The position numbers were made by a program, and so were the translations under genes. Positions 43,198-55,457 of a DNA stretch of 64,000 bases are shown one piece after another. The stretch covers positions 1,387,501 to 1,451,500 of the forward strand of contig NZ_CP043639.1 of NCBI RefSeq assembly GCF_014217605.1, written 5' to 3'. This DNA is from Sphingomonas sp. NBWT7 (GTDB taxonomy: Bacteria; Pseudomonadota; Alphaproteobacteria; Sphingomonadales; Sphingomonadaceae). The notes under the pieces were generated by a model. The model ran no database searches, was not told where the DNA came from, and saw only the letters and a program-made list of their open reading frames with translations. Numbering within the stretch: position 1 is the stretch's first letter; each line of letters opens with the position of its first letter.

Positions 43198-44172
43198 ATG
43201 CCTATGTTATCGGTGATCTTCATCGCGATCGGCGCCCTGCTCACGCTCGGCATGCTGTACATCGCGATGAGCGGCCCATCGGCCGAGCGCATCGGCAATC
43301 GCCGATTGGCGGCAGTGCGCGATCGCCACTCTGGCGCGCCCGGTGTCGCTGTCGAGGCGCAGATGCGCCGGATCACCGGTCGCAACGCAACCAAGGCGGA
43401 TCGCGCGGCAATGCGCTTCCTGCCTAACCCGGCCGAGTTGCAGAAGCGCCTCAACATGACCGGCAAGACCTGGACGGTGGGGCAGTACGGCATCACCACC
43501 GTGTCGGCGACGCTTGGTACCGCGCTCGTCATGTGGCTGATCGGCATGCCGATCCTGCTCGCCTTGTTCCTAGGCGTCGCGGTCGGCGCGGGCGTGCCGC
43601 ATTTCGTCGTCGGCATGTTCATCAAGCGCCGCGTCGCCAAATTCAACGCCAAGTTCCCCGATGCGATCGAGCTGCTGGTGCGCGGGCTTCGCTCGGGCCT
43701 GCCGATCACCGAGACAATGGCGGTCGTCGGCAACGAGGTGCCAGGCCCGGTGGGCGAAGAATTCCGCTCGGTCGCTGACAAGATGAAGATCGGCCGGTCG
43801 ATGGATGTCGCGTTGCAGGAAACCGCCGACCGATTGGGAACGGCGGAGTTCCAGTTCTTCGTCATCACCATCGCGATCCAGCGCGAGACGGGCGGCAACC
43901 TCGCCGAAACGCTGCAGAACCTTGCCACCGTGCTGCGTCAGCGCGGGCAGATGAAGCTAAAGATCAAGGCGATGTCGTCCGAATCGAAGGCTTCCGCCCT
44001 CATCATCGGCGCGCTGCCGTTCGTCGTCTTCACCATGATCTGGTTCATCAACACCGCGTACATGCAGAACTTCTTCGTCGATCCGCGGCTGATCGTCGCC
44101 GGCGGCGGCGGGCTCGTCTGGATGGCGATCGGGGCGTTCATCATGAACAAGATGGTCAATTTCGAGATCTGA
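43198..44172 (+). CDS. tadB: Type II secretion F family protein TadB
   Basis: 324 residues. Two helix groups (MLSVIFIAIGALLTLGMLYI; WLIGMPILLALFLGVAVGAG) then the T2SSF domain with KFNAKFPDAIELLVRGLRSG, LPITETMAVVGNEVPGPVGEEF and IQRETGGNLAETLQNLATVLRQR, and two C-terminal helices. Inner-membrane platform protein of the Tad pilus. It follows cpaE after 49 bases where cpaF would usually sit. Confidence 0.95.
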   Translation: MPMLSVIFIAIGALLTLGMLYIAMSGPSAERIGNRRLAAVRDRHSGAPGVAVEAQMRRITGRNATKADRAAMRFLPNPAELQKRLNMTGKTWTVGQYGITTVSATLGTALVMWLIGMPILLALFLGVAVGAGVPHFVVGMFIKRRVAKFNAKFPDAIELLVRGLRSGLPITETMAVVGNEVPGPVGEEFRSVADKMKIGRSMDVALQETADRLGTAEFQFFVITIAIQRETGGNLAETLQNLATVLRQRGQMKLKIKAMSSESKASALIIGALPFVVFTMIWFINTAYMQNFFVDPRLIVAGGGGLVWMAIGAFIMNKMVNFEI

Positions 44173-44175
44173 TCG

Positions 44176-45177
44176 ATGGAACCGACACAAGGCCCGACCC
44201 TGCTCGGCGTAGACGTTCTCTGGGCGGCGACCCTGCTCTCCGCCGTCGCCGCGATGGCGGTGATGGTGGCAATCTACGCCGCGCTCAGCGTCCGCGATCC
44301 AATGGCTAAGCGCGTCAAGGCGCTCAACGACCGGCGCGAGCAGCTCAAGGCGGGCATCACCGCCTCGACCAGCAAGCGACGCGCGAAGCTCGTTCAGAAG
44401 AGCGAGAACGCCGATCGCATCCGCGAGCTGCTCGAATCGCTCAAGGTGTTGCAGGACGGCCAGCTCAAGATCGCGCAGCAGAAGTTGCTGCAGGCCGGCA
44501 TCCGCAAGAAGGAATGGGCCGTCGGCGTGATCTTCGGGCGGCTGGTGCTGCCGATCGTCATCGGCGGCTTCATGGTCTTCCTCGTCTACGGCACCGACAC
44601 GTTCGGTGACTGGACACCGCTGAAGCGCTACGCGCTCGTCGCCGGCAGCTTTATCCTGAGCTACAAGGCGCCCGACATCTATTTGAAAAACAAGATCACC
44701 AAACGATCGGACGCGATCCGTAAGGGCCTGCCCGACGCGCTCGACCTGCTGGTGATCTGCGCCGAGGCGGGGTTGACCGTCGACGCCGCCTTTCACCGCG
44801 TCGCGAAGGAACTCGGCCGCGCCTATCCCGAGCTCGGCGACGAGGCCGCACTGACCGCGATCGAGCTCGGCTTTCTCACCGATCGGCGACAGGCGTTCGA
44901 GAATTTCGCGCATCGCGTCGCGCTCGACGAAGTGAAGGGCATCGTCACGACGATGATCCAGACCGAGAAATACGGCACGCCGCTCGCCAGCGCATTGCGG
45001 GTGCTCTCCGCAGAATTCCGCAACGAGCGCATGATGCGCGCCGAGGAAAAGGCCGCCCGTCTTCCCGCGATCATGACGGTGCCGCTGATCCTGTTCATTC
45101 TTCCCGTGCTGTTCATCGTCATCCTCGGCCCCGCCGCCTGTTCGATCAGCGACGCGTTCATGGGTGGCAGCGCCTGA
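44176..45177 (+). CDS. tadC: Type II secretion F family protein TadC
   Basis: 333 residues. N-terminal helix (ATLLSAVAAMAVMVAIYAAL), mid helices (LVLPIVIGGFMVFLVYG) and the T2SSF core KRSDAIRKGLPDALDLLVIC, AEAGLTVDAAFHRVAKEL, and TMIQTEKYGTPLASALRVLS. Ends with IMTVPLILFILPVLFIVIL. Partners TadB. Three bases after the tadB stop. Confidence 0.95.
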   Translation: MEPTQGPTLLGVDVLWAATLLSAVAAMAVMVAIYAALSVRDPMAKRVKALNDRREQLKAGITASTSKRRAKLVQKSENADRIRELLESLKVLQDGQLKIAQQKLLQAGIRKKEWAVGVIFGRLVLPIVIGGFMVFLVYGTDTFGDWTPLKRYALVAGSFILSYKAPDIYLKNKITKRSDAIRKGLPDALDLLVICAEAGLTVDAAFHRVAKELGRAYPELGDEAALTAIELGFLTDRRQAFENFAHRVALDEVKGIVTTMIQTEKYGTPLASALRVLSAEFRNERMMRAEEKAARLPAIMTVPLILFILPVLFIVILGPAACSISDAFMGGSA

Positions 45178-45249
45178 TCGAGCCGGCGGGGCAGTTCGCG
45201 GAACGCTCGCGCAAAAGCATCGTTGAGCCTGCGTAACAGGAGGTTCGCG

Positions 45250-45612
45250 ATGCTTTTCACCACGCCGACGCAGTGGCTGGCTCTGGCCATAGCCTTGATC
45301 GCCGGATGGCTGTTCGGGCTGGCAAGCCATCCCGGCGGGCGCAAGTGGAAGCAGCGCTACGCCGAGGAACGCGACGTCCACGGCCGTACGCGCAAGGATT
45401 ACGACACCCGACTGGCGGAGCGCGACGCACGTGTTGTCGAACTTGAGCGCGAGAATGCGCGGCTCCTCAGCGCCGCGCCGGTCGCCGCACCGGCGGTCGC
45501 CGTTCCAAACGCTGCCGCACCGCATGCGCCTATTGCTCAGAGCGCCGCACGCCCCGCCGGCACGCGCGCCCGCTGGTTCGACTGGAACAACCGCATCGGC
45601 ACCAACGGCTGA
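45250..45612 (+). CDS. Small membrane-anchored coiled-coil protein after the tad cluster
   Basis: 120 residues. AGGAGG at 45238-45243 strongly supports the ATG at 45250. One N-terminal helix (WLALAIALIAGWLFGLAS) is followed by a charged stretch, YAEERDVHGRTRKDYDTRLA, ERDARVVELERENARLLSAA, with coiled-coil spacing, then an Ala/Pro-rich tail. No family recognised. Downstream of tadC by 72 bases, so co-expression is likely but not certain. Confidence 0.75.
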   Translation: MLFTTPTQWLALAIALIAGWLFGLASHPGGRKWKQRYAEERDVHGRTRKDYDTRLAERDARVVELERENARLLSAAPVAAPAVAVPNAAAPHAPIAQSAARPAGTRARWFDWNNRIGTNG

Positions 45613-45721
45613 GCCAAAGCAACCGCAAAGATAAACGGGTCAAGATCGGCCACACTGCTCATACGCCGGCGTATCAAGCGTCAACGCCATCACGCTACGG
45701 CAATCAGCCACACAGGCCCAT

Positions 45722-45743
45722 CGCCCGCGTCACGCCGCGGGCG
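45722..45743 (-). terminator. Hairpin downstream of ppdK
   Basis: CGCCCGCG, loop TCACGC, CGCGGGCG: 8-bp perfect stem starting 14 bases after the ppdK stop (minus strand). No T-tract; 3'-end hairpin or weak terminator. Confidence 0.45.
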
Positions 45744-45756
45744 AAGGCTTATCCGC

Positions 45757-48450
<2,694 letters not shown>

Positions 48451-48476
48451 TCCGTCGCCTCCTGATCAACACGTAT

Positions 48477-48522
48477 ATTGTGCAACGCAACACACGCTCG
48501 CCCGCGGGGTTGCAAGCACAAT
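48477..48522. promoter_or_regulatory. Spaced inverted repeat in the ppdK leader/promoter
   Basis: ATTGTGC (48477-48483) and GCACAAT (48516-48522) are reverse complements 32 bases apart, with GCAAC and GTTGC also opposing inside. They flank the likely ppdK promoter region. Operator or long-stem leader structure is possible; weak evidence. Confidence 0.3.
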
Positions 48523-48554
48523 CCCGCTTGGGCGATCGATGGCCGCGCTTCGTC

Positions 48555-50633
48555 TCAGCCCTCGATGCGCGAAAAGTCCGCTACGCCGTGGACGGCCGCT
48601 CGCACGCGCGCGAGCAACGCCAACCGGCCAGCACGCTTCGCCGGATCGGCATCGTTGACCGTCACGCTGTCGAAGAACGCGTCGATCGGCGCGCGCAGCG
48701 TGGCGAGCGCCGCCATCGCGCCTTCGAAATCCTCACGTGCGACCGCCGCGGCAGCCGCCGGCTCCGCGGCGTCGAGCGCAGCGCGCAGCGCGGCCTCGCC
48801 AGGCTCGGCGTCGTAGCTTGGCGCCGCCGGCGCCCCCGTTTCGGCGTAACCCTCCTTCTTGAGGATATTCGCCGCGCGCTTGTACCCGGCGAGCAGGTTC
48901 GCCCCGTCGTCCGTTCCGACAAACGCCTGCAACGCTCTCACGCGCGCGAGCAGGCGGACGAGATCATCCTCCCCGCCGAGCGCGAACACCGCGTCGATCA
49001 GGTCGTGGCGGACACCGGCTTCGCGCTGCTGGACCTTAAGGCGGTCGGCGAAGAAAGCGTTTATGGTCGCATTGAAAGTGCCAAGACCATGCCCGCGCTG
49101 ACGTAACCACATACTTGCACTCTGCAGCAAAGCGGCAAGATCCAACCGTAGATTATTGTCTACGATAAGTGCCAGCACACCGAGCGCCGAACGGCGTAGC
49201 GCGAAAGGATCTTTCGAACCGGAGGGCGGTAAACCCACACCGAAGAATGCCGCAATCGTATCCAGCTTATCCGCCAGCGACACCGCGATCGTGACAGGCG
49301 CAGTGGGTACCTCGTCGCCCTGTCCCACCGGCTTGTAGTGATCGCGGATCGCCTCGGCGACTTCGGCCGGCTCACCCTGTGCAGCGGCGTAATAGCCGCC
49401 CATCAGGCCCTGTAGCTCGGGAAACTCGCCCACCATGCCGGTGACGAGATCGGCCTTGGCGAGCCGCGCGGCGCGCTCGGCGTGATCGGGGTTCGCGCCC
49501 TTGACGATCCCTTCCTCGACCAGCCAGCGCGCGAGTTTCGCGACGCGATCGACCTTGTCGGCGACAGTGCCGAGCTTCTCATGAAACACGATCTTGTCGA
49601 GCTTTGCCGCCTGATCTTCGAGCGATGTCTTAAGATCGGTCTCGTAGAAGAAGCGCGCGTCGGCGAGGCGCGCTGCGAGCACCTTGCGATTGCCCTCGAC
49701 GATCTTCTCGCCGCCGTCGACCGCGTCGATGTTCGCCGTGCACACGAAGGCGTTGGCGAGCTTGCCGTCGGCATCGCGGCAGACGAAATACTTCTGGTTC
49801 ACGCGGGCGGTGAGCTGGATCACCTCGGGCGGCACGTCGAGGAAGCCGGCCTCGAAACGGCCGAGCAGTGGCACCGGCCATTCGGTGAGCCCGGCATTCT
49901 CCGCCACCAGCCCCTCGTCCTCGACCAGCGACAACCCCGCCTTGTTCGCGGCGAGCTTGGCGCCGACCGCGATCGTCGCGCGCCGCTCGTTCTGGTCGAC
50001 GATGACGTGGCACGCGCGCAGCTTCTCGACATAGTCGGCCGCGCTGCCGATCGTGATGATGCCGGGGTGGTGGAAGCGATGACCGACGGTCGCCGCGCCG
50101 CTCTCGACGCCTGCGATCGCACACGGCACCACGTCGTCGCCCAGCAGCGCGACGATGCCCTGAAGCGGCCGCACCCAGCGCGGGCTCTCAGTCGAGTGCG
50201 AGGCCGCACCCCAGCGCATCGACTTGGGCCAGGGGAAGCCGCGGACGATCGCCGGGATCGCCTCCGCGAGCACCTCGGCGGTGGCGCGGCCGGGCTTGTC
50301 GATCACGGCAAACAAGGTCGCGCGGCCCTTCACCTCGCGCGTCTGCAACGCGTCGCGCGTCAGTCCCGCTTTGCGCAGGAAGCCCTCGACCGCCGCGTCG
50401 GGCGCATCGGCGGGCGGCCCTTTCAGTTCCTCGCTCACCGCCGCGGTCTCAGCCGGCAGGTCGCGCGCGATCAGCGCCAGCCGCCGCGGCGTCGCGTAGG
50501 TGGCAAGCTCGGTCACGGTCAGCCCGGCCTTGGCGAGTTCGGCCGCGAACAGGCGGGCTAGGTCCTCGCGTGCCTTGTCCTGCATCCGCGCGGGGATTTC
50601 CTCCGAGCGCAGTTCAAGGAGAAAGTCGCTCAT
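48555..50633 (-). CDS. glyS: Glycyl-tRNA synthetase beta subunit
   Basis: 692 residues. [20 protein letters not shown] is the invariant N-terminus; [56 protein letters not shown] and [20 protein letters not shown] (HD-like) follow, with the anticodon-binding DALR part at the end. Completes the alpha2beta2 GlyRS. Overlaps the glyQ stop (ATGA). Confidence 0.97.
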   Translation of the reverse strand: MSDFLLELRSEEIPARMQDKAREDLARLFAAELAKAGLTVTELATYATPRRLALIARDLPAETAAVSEELKGPPADAPDAAVEGFLRKAGLTRDALQTREVKGRATLFAVIDKPGRATAEVLAEAIPAIVRGFPWPKSMRWGAASHSTESPRWVRPLQGIVALLGDDVVPCAIAGVESGAATVGHRFHHPGIITIGSAADYVEKLRACHVIVDQNERRATIAVGAKLAANKAGLSLVEDEGLVAENAGLTEWPVPLLGRFEAGFLDVPPEVIQLTARVNQKYFVCRDADGKLANAFVCTANIDAVDGGEKIVEGNRKVLAARLADARFFYETDLKTSLEDQAAKLDKIVFHEKLGTVADKVDRVAKLARWLVEEGIVKGANPDHAERAARLAKADLVTGMVGEFPELQGLMGGYYAAAQGEPAEVAEAIRDHYKPVGQGDEVPTAPVTIAVSLADKLDTIAAFFGVGLPPSGSKDPFALRRSALGVLALIVDNNLRLDLAALLQSASMWLRQRGHGLGTFNATINAFFADRLKVQQREAGVRHDLIDAVFALGGEDDLVRLLARVRALQAFVGTDDGANLLAGYKRAANILKKEGYAETGAPAAPSYDAEPGEAALRAALDAAEPAAAAAVAREDFEGAMAALATLRAPIDAFFDSVTVNDADPAKRAGRLALLARVRAAVHGVADFSRIEG

Positions 50634-51541
50634 GCCGCACTCCACGTCGGGAAGCGGGCGGTCCAGTCCGCGGCATTTTTCTCGATATACGCGGCGCACG
50701 CTCCCTTCGCGAGATCGCGGACGCGGCCGATATAGGCTTGCCGCTCGGCAACAGATATCACCCCGCGCGCATTGAGAAGATTGAAGATATGGCTCGCCTC
50801 GATCGCCTGCTCATAGGCGGGGATCGGCAACTGGCGGGCCAGGCAGTTATCGCACTCGGCCGCCGCCTTGCGGAACAGGTCGAACAGCGTCTCAGTATCG
50901 GCGACCTCGAAGTTCCACGTCGACATCTGCCGCTCGTTCTCGAGGAACACGTCGCCGTACGTGACGCCCTGGTCGTTGAAGCGCAGGTCGTACACGCTGT
51001 CGACGTTCTGGATATACATCGCCAGCCGCTCGAGCCCGTAGGTCAGCTCACCCGCCACCGGCTTGCAATCGAAGCCGCCCATCTGTTGGAAGTAGGTGAA
51101 CTGCGTCACCTCCATCCCGTCGCACCACACTTCCCAGCCGAGTCCCCAGGCGCCCAGCGTGGGGCTCTCCCAATCGTCCTCGACGAAGCGGATGTCGTGG
51201 CGCGTGAAATCGATCCCGATCGCCGCGAGGCTGCCGAGATACAGTTCCTGCAGATCGGCAGGGCTCGGCTTCAGGATCACCTGATACTGATAGTAATGCT
51301 GCAGCCGGTTGGGGTTCTCGCCGTAGCGACCATCGGTCGGGCGGCGGCACGGCTGGACGAACGCGGCGTTCCATGCCTCCGGGCCGAGCGCGCGCAGCGT
51401 CGTCGCGGTGTGGAACGTGCCCGCGCCCATGCGCATGTCGTACGGCTGGAGGATCAGGCAGCCGCGCGCGCTCCAGTAGGAATGGAGCGTCAGGATCATG
51501 TCCTGGAAGCTCAGCGGCGCATCTGTTGAGGTGGCGTTCAT
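50630..51541 (-). CDS. glyQ: Glycyl-tRNA synthetase alpha subunit
   Basis: 303 residues. [60 protein letters not shown] and [20 protein letters not shown] are class-II synthetase signatures of the alpha subunit. It binds glycine and ATP. The ATG at 51541 matches the usual start; the frame upstream lacks similarity. Confidence 0.97.
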   Translation of the reverse strand: MNATSTDAPLSFQDMILTLHSYWSARGCLILQPYDMRMGAGTFHTATTLRALGPEAWNAAFVQPCRRPTDGRYGENPNRLQHYYQYQVILKPSPADLQELYLGSLAAIGIDFTRHDIRFVEDDWESPTLGAWGLGWEVWCDGMEVTQFTYFQQMGGFDCKPVAGELTYGLERLAMYIQNVDSVYDLRFNDQGVTYGDVFLENERQMSTWNFEVADTETLFDLFRKAAAECDNCLARQLPIPAYEQAIEASHIFNLLNARGVISVAERQAYIGRVRDLAKGACAAYIEKNAADWTARFPTWSAA

Positions 51542-51656
51542 CGCGGGCGCGGCAATGGCGGATGGCTCGCCAACAGGCAAGGGCCGGGCTAGGCTGGCCC
51601 AGCCGTCGTACCAGCCGCATGCCGGCCGCTGCATTCTAGTGAGGTATTTGCTCCCC

Positions 51657-52553
51657 GTGTTCCGTCCGATCACTTCCGCCCTTGCCTCGCTGGGCCTCGC
51701 CTTCGCCCTTCCCGCCTGCGCGCAGCCCGCGCCCGTCGCGACGCAGGACGCCGACCCCGCTTTGTGGGTGGTGCGCGACAAGGACACGACGATCTACCTG
51801 TTCGGCACGATCCACGTGCTGCGGCCCGGCCTTACCTGGTTCGACGAGGCGGTGAAGAAGGCGTTCGATCGCTCGGGCACGCTGGTGCTCGAGATGGTCG
51901 AGCCCGACGAGGATACGCAGCAGCGCGTCGTGCTTGCCAAGGCGTTCGATCCCGCCGGCGCGCCGCTGACGCAGAAGCTGCCGCCAGACAAGCGCGCCGC
52001 CTTCACCAAGGCGATTGAGGACAACAAGCTGTCACTCGCCTCGTTCGAGCGGATGCAGCCGTGGTTCGCCGCGATCAGCCTCAGCGTCCTGCCGGTGCAG
52101 AAGCTCGGCTATGACGCGCGGAACGGGCCCGAGGGTATCCTGACGCGCGCGGCCAAGGCGCAGAAGAAGCAGCTGATGGGGCTGGAGACGTTCGAGGGGC
52201 AGATGTCGATCTTCGACGGCCTGTCGCTGAAGGCGCAGGTCGATCTGCTCTCCTCGACGATCGACGAACTGCCTAAGGCGGGCGAGACGATGAGCCGAAT
52301 GGTCGACGATTGGTCGAAGGGCAATCCCGACGGCCTCGCCGCGACGATGAACGAGGGGCTGAAGGATTCGCCGGAGGTCGCCAAGGCGCTGCTGGTCGAT
52401 CGCAACGCCAAATGGGCGAGCTGGATCGCGGAGCGGATGCGGACGCCGGGCCGCGTGTTCATCGCGGTCGGTGCCGGGCACCTCGCCGGGCCGGAGAGCG
52501 TGCAAAGGAAGCTCGGCAAATATCGCCTCAAGGCGGTGCGCGTGAAATATTGA
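51657..52553 (+). CDS. TraB/GumN family exported protein
   Basis: 298 residues from GTG at 51657 (GAGG eleven bases before; a GTG at 51639 is the alternative). Signal-type leader [18 protein letters not shown]. TraB/GumN pattern: [20 protein letters not shown] with G-x-x-H near the start and [20 protein letters not shown] near the end, LVLEM after helix 1. Related TIKI proteins are metalloproteases. Periplasmic or envelope; function in bacteria unclear. Divergent from glyQ. Confidence 0.9.
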   Translation: MFRPITSALASLGLAFALPACAQPAPVATQDADPALWVVRDKDTTIYLFGTIHVLRPGLTWFDEAVKKAFDRSGTLVLEMVEPDEDTQQRVVLAKAFDPAGAPLTQKLPPDKRAAFTKAIEDNKLSLASFERMQPWFAAISLSVLPVQKLGYDARNGPEGILTRAAKAQKKQLMGLETFEGQMSIFDGLSLKAQVDLLSSTIDELPKAGETMSRMVDDWSKGNPDGLAATMNEGLKDSPEVAKALLVDRNAKWASWIAERMRTPGRVFIAVGAGHLAGPESVQRKLGKYRLKAVRVKY

Positions 52554-52601
52554 CGCGCCGCCACCCTTCGCGCCCGCGCGCCGGCTTCCTATCTCGATCC
52601 G

Positions 52602-52937
52602 ATGGGAAGGGTTAGCCGCAAGCTTGGCCTGATCGACGCGGCGGCGCGGACCGATGCCACCGCCGCCCCTCTCGCCTGCGCACTGTGCGATCGTCCGCTC
52701 GGCAGCCGCGTCGAATGGCACCACGTCGTGCCCAAGAGCGAGGGCGGCACCGAAACGCAGCCGGTGCACCCGATCTGCCATCGCACGATCCACGCCGCTG
52801 CCGACAATGCGACGTTGGCACGGATCGGCGAGCTCGGCGGTGTCCGGGCGATCCCGGCGGTGGCGCGCTTCCTCGGCTGGATCGCCGACAAGCCGCCCGA
52901 TTTCCATGCGCCGACGCGGCGGACGCGCGCCACCTAA
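52602..52937 (+). CDS. HNH endonuclease domain protein
   Basis: 111 residues. The compact HNH site is Cys26-x2-Cys29, RVEWHHVVPKSEGGT with His40/His41, and PVHPICHRTIHAAADNATLA with Cys59, His60 and His64. A zinc-supported beta-beta-alpha nuclease. No restriction methylase or phage gene nearby, so repair or house-keeping nicking is as likely as defence. Its end overlaps the convergent fdhD stop by four bases. Confidence 0.9.
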   Translation: MGRVSRKLGLIDAAARTDATAAPLACALCDRPLGSRVEWHHVVPKSEGGTETQPVHPICHRTIHAAADNATLARIGELGGVRAIPAVARFLGWIADKPPDFHAPTRRTRAT

Positions 52938-53725
52938 GTCGCCAGCAGCGCATCGGCGCGGACCAGCGTGCGCAGCGCCAACCCCGCCTCCCCCGCGCGG
53001 TCGACCGCGAGCCGCGTCGGCGCCGAGATCGTCGCGAGCAGCGGGCATCGCGCGAGCACCGCCTTCTCGACCAGTTCGTACGAGCAGCGCGACGTGAGCA
53101 GCGCGAAGCCGCCGTCCCAGTCCTGCCTCGTCCGCGCCATCGCGCCGATCAGCTTGTCGAACGCATTGTGCCGGCCGACATCCTCGCGCACCAAACAAAT
53201 CGTCCCGTCGCGCGTGCAGGCCGCCGCGCCATGCACGGCACCGGTCGCTGCGTTGAACGGTTGATGGTCTCGCAGCGCGGCATAGGCGCGGAAGATCGCC
53301 GCGTCGCTGCCGTCCCATCGCGCCGCTTGCGGCAGCGGGCGCAGCGCCTGCGCGAGCGTCTCGACGCCGCACAGTCCGCACGACGCATCCGAATTGCGAT
53401 GCCGTACCCGGTCGCCGATCCGCTCGGCGACCCGCTTCGCCAGCGCCAGCCGAACGACGATCCCCGGCTCGCCTCGGTGAACGTCGACCCCGCGCACATC
53501 GGTGGCAGCGTCGATCAGCCGTTCACCGAGCAGAAAACCGAACGCCAGATCCTCGATTGCATCGGGGGTTGCCATCAGCACCGCATAGGCGATGCCGTTG
53601 CACTCGATCGCGATCGGCACTTCCTCGGCAACTGTGCGATCGATCGCCGATCGCTCGCCACCAGCCGCAACGCGCGTGAAGCCCGACGCGGCGGTCGGGG
53701 AGAATGTGGGGGCAAGATCGGTCAT
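52934..53725 (-). CDS. fdhD: Formate dehydrogenase accessory sulfurtransferase FdhD
   Basis: 263 residues from MTDLAPTFSPTAASG. EVPIAIECNGIAYAVLMATP, DLAFGFLLGERLI, the sulfur-carrying SCGLCG loop, FNAATGAVHGAAAC, VREDVGRHNAFDKLIG and LLTSRCSYELVEKAVLA are all FdhD landmarks. It delivers sulfur from IscS to the molybdenum cofactor of formate dehydrogenase. No fdh structural gene in the window. Confidence 0.95.
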   Translation of the reverse strand: MTDLAPTFSPTAASGFTRVAAGGERSAIDRTVAEEVPIAIECNGIAYAVLMATPDAIEDLAFGFLLGERLIDAATDVRGVDVHRGEPGIVVRLALAKRVAERIGDRVRHRNSDASCGLCGVETLAQALRPLPQAARWDGSDAAIFRAYAALRDHQPFNAATGAVHGAAACTRDGTICLVREDVGRHNAFDKLIGAMARTRQDWDGGFALLTSRCSYELVEKAVLARCPLLATISAPTRLAVDRAGEAGLALRTLVRADALLAT

Positions 53726-53768
53726 CGCCCGGCACCGTGCGTCGGCAAACGGTACCGGGCAACCATGA

Positions 53769-54320
53769 TCAATCGGCCAGTTCCTCCCCCAGCGCGGCGA
53801 TAATCGCGCGGTTGAAGGCGGGGATGTCATCGGGCTTGCGGCTGGTGATCAGATTGGCGTCGATCACCACTTCCTCGTCGGCCACGTCGGCGCCGGCGTT
53901 CTCGAGATCGGTGCGCACCGACGGCCAGCTCGTCACGCGGCGCCCGTCGACGACATCCGCCTCCACCAGCAGCCACGGCGCGTGGCAGATCGCGGCGACG
54001 ATCTTGTCGTCATCCATGAACTCGCCGATGATCGACACCGCGCGCTCCTCCAGCCGCATCTTGTCCGGATTGCCGACACCGCCCGGCAGCACCAGGGCGT
54101 CGTAATCCTCGGTATCCACCTGATCGAGCGTCAGATCGGGAGTGATCGTACGCGTCGGATCCGAATCGTTCTTCACGCCCTGGATCGGATCGGTCTTGAT
54201 CGACGCGAGCGTCACGGTGGCACCAGCGTCGAGCAGCGCCTGGCGCGGTTCGAACAGCTCGGCATCCTCGAAGCCGTCGGTGGCGAGAAATAGCACGCGC
54301 GCATCGGAAAGGTCGGCCAT
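53769..54320 (-). CDS. DJ-1/PfpI family protein (type 1 glutamine amidotransferase-like)
   Basis: 183 residues. VLFLATDGFEDAELFEPRQA with the conserved Glu, YDALVLPGGVGNPDKMR, and the nucleophile elbow VAAICHAPWLLVEA (Cys-His). Matches YhbO/PfpI stress proteins, some with protease or glyoxalase/deglycase claims. Divergent from the topoisomerase IB gene with about 110 bases between starts. Confidence 0.93.
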   Translation of the reverse strand: MADLSDARVLFLATDGFEDAELFEPRQALLDAGATVTLASIKTDPIQGVKNDSDPTRTITPDLTLDQVDTEDYDALVLPGGVGNPDKMRLEERAVSIIGEFMDDDKIVAAICHAPWLLVEADVVDGRRVTSWPSVRTDLENAGADVADEEVVIDANLITSRKPDDIPAFNRAIIAALGEELAD

Positions 54321-54429
54321 GTCGAAAGCAACTCCTGTGTGGATGCGGCTGAGAACCAGTCAGCGCCGCGCCCGTTCCGGAACCGGGCGAAGCGCCCGCG
54401 CATTTCGTGTCGTGCAGGAGGCCAGTGCG

Positions 54430-55440
54430 GTGAGCGCGACGAAAATCGTTTATTGTGATGATGAAGAGCCCGGAATCACGCGGCGCAAGATGCGCCACGG
54501 CTGGGGCTATTTCGACGTCGAGGGCAACCGCATCACCGATCGCGACGAGATCGACCGGCTGAACGCGATCGGCTTGCCGCCCGCCTATCGCGATGCCTGG
54601 TTCTGCCCCAATGCCAACGGCCATATCCAGGCGATCGGCTGGGACGAGAAGGGCCGCAAGCAGTACCGCTACCACGCTGATTTCCGCGCCGCACGCGAAG
54701 ACGAAAAGTATAACCTTTGCCCCGCGTTCGGGCGGGCGTTGCCGAGGCTTCGCGCGCGCATGGAAGCCGATCTCGCCAGCCGCGGCCACAGCAAGGACAA
54801 GACGATCGCCGCGATCGTCAAACTGCTCGACATCGGCCATTTGCGCGTCGGCAACGAGACCTATGCGCGCAAGAACAAGAGCTTCGGCGTCACCACGCTG
54901 CGCGATCGCCACGCCGAAATCCGCGGCAAGACGTTGCGGCTGCAATACAAGGCGAAATCGGGCAAGCTGAAGATGCTGACGATTACCGACGGCAGCCTCG
55001 CGCGGTTCGTCAAGAAGTGCCAGGATCTCCCCGGCCAGAAGTTGTTCCAGTACGTCGACGAGCATGGTGAGCCGCGCCCCGTCACCTCATCGGATGTCAA
55101 CGCCTATATCAAGGCGGCAATGGGGACTGATTTCACCGCCAAGCATTTCCGCACCTGGGGCGCGAGTGCGATCGCGTTCGAGGCGCTGGCGGGATCGAAG
55201 GCGAACCTCAGCCTCAAGACGCTGCTCGCGCCGGTTACCGAACGGCTCGGCAACACGCCGGCGATCGCGCGAAAATCCTATGTTCATCCCGCGCTCATCG
55301 CGCTGGTGAAAGAGGGGCAGGAGGCGTTTCGCACCGGCCTGTCGCTGCCGCGCTCGACCCGGTGGCTCAGCCGCGCGGAACGCGGACTGATTGCGTTCTT
55401 GGAAACCGGCCAGTCGCCGGCGGAGCGCGAAGCGGCCTAA
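54430..55440 (+). CDS. DNA topoisomerase IB (poxvirus-type)
   Basis: 336 residues from GTG at 54430; AGGAGG at 54416-54421 fixes this start. GYFDVEGNRITDRDEIDRLN and AWFCPNANGHIQAIGWDEKG form the N-terminal domain; the catalytic part has LLDIGHLRVGNETYARKNKS, LRLQYKAKSGK, KHFRTWGASAIAFEAL and the nucleophile Tyr284 in ARKSYVHPALI. Relaxes supercoils through a 3'-phosphotyrosine link. Seventeen bases before the MscS gene. Confidence 0.95.
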   Translation: MSATKIVYCDDEEPGITRRKMRHGWGYFDVEGNRITDRDEIDRLNAIGLPPAYRDAWFCPNANGHIQAIGWDEKGRKQYRYHADFRAAREDEKYNLCPAFGRALPRLRARMEADLASRGHSKDKTIAAIVKLLDIGHLRVGNETYARKNKSFGVTTLRDRHAEIRGKTLRLQYKAKSGKLKMLTITDGSLARFVKKCQDLPGQKLFQYVDEHGEPRPVTSSDVNAYIKAAMGTDFTAKHFRTWGASAIAFEALAGSKANLSLKTLLAPVTERLGNTPAIARKSYVHPALIALVKEGQEAFRTGLSLPRSTRWLSRAERGLIAFLETGQSPAEREAA

Positions 55441-55457
55441 CCGCATAGAAAGAACTC

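Noticed and set aside
52602-52937. HNH nuclease as part of a restriction or phage system
   Set aside because: No methylase, specificity subunit, integrase or phage gene around it; flanked by fdhD and a GumN-type gene.
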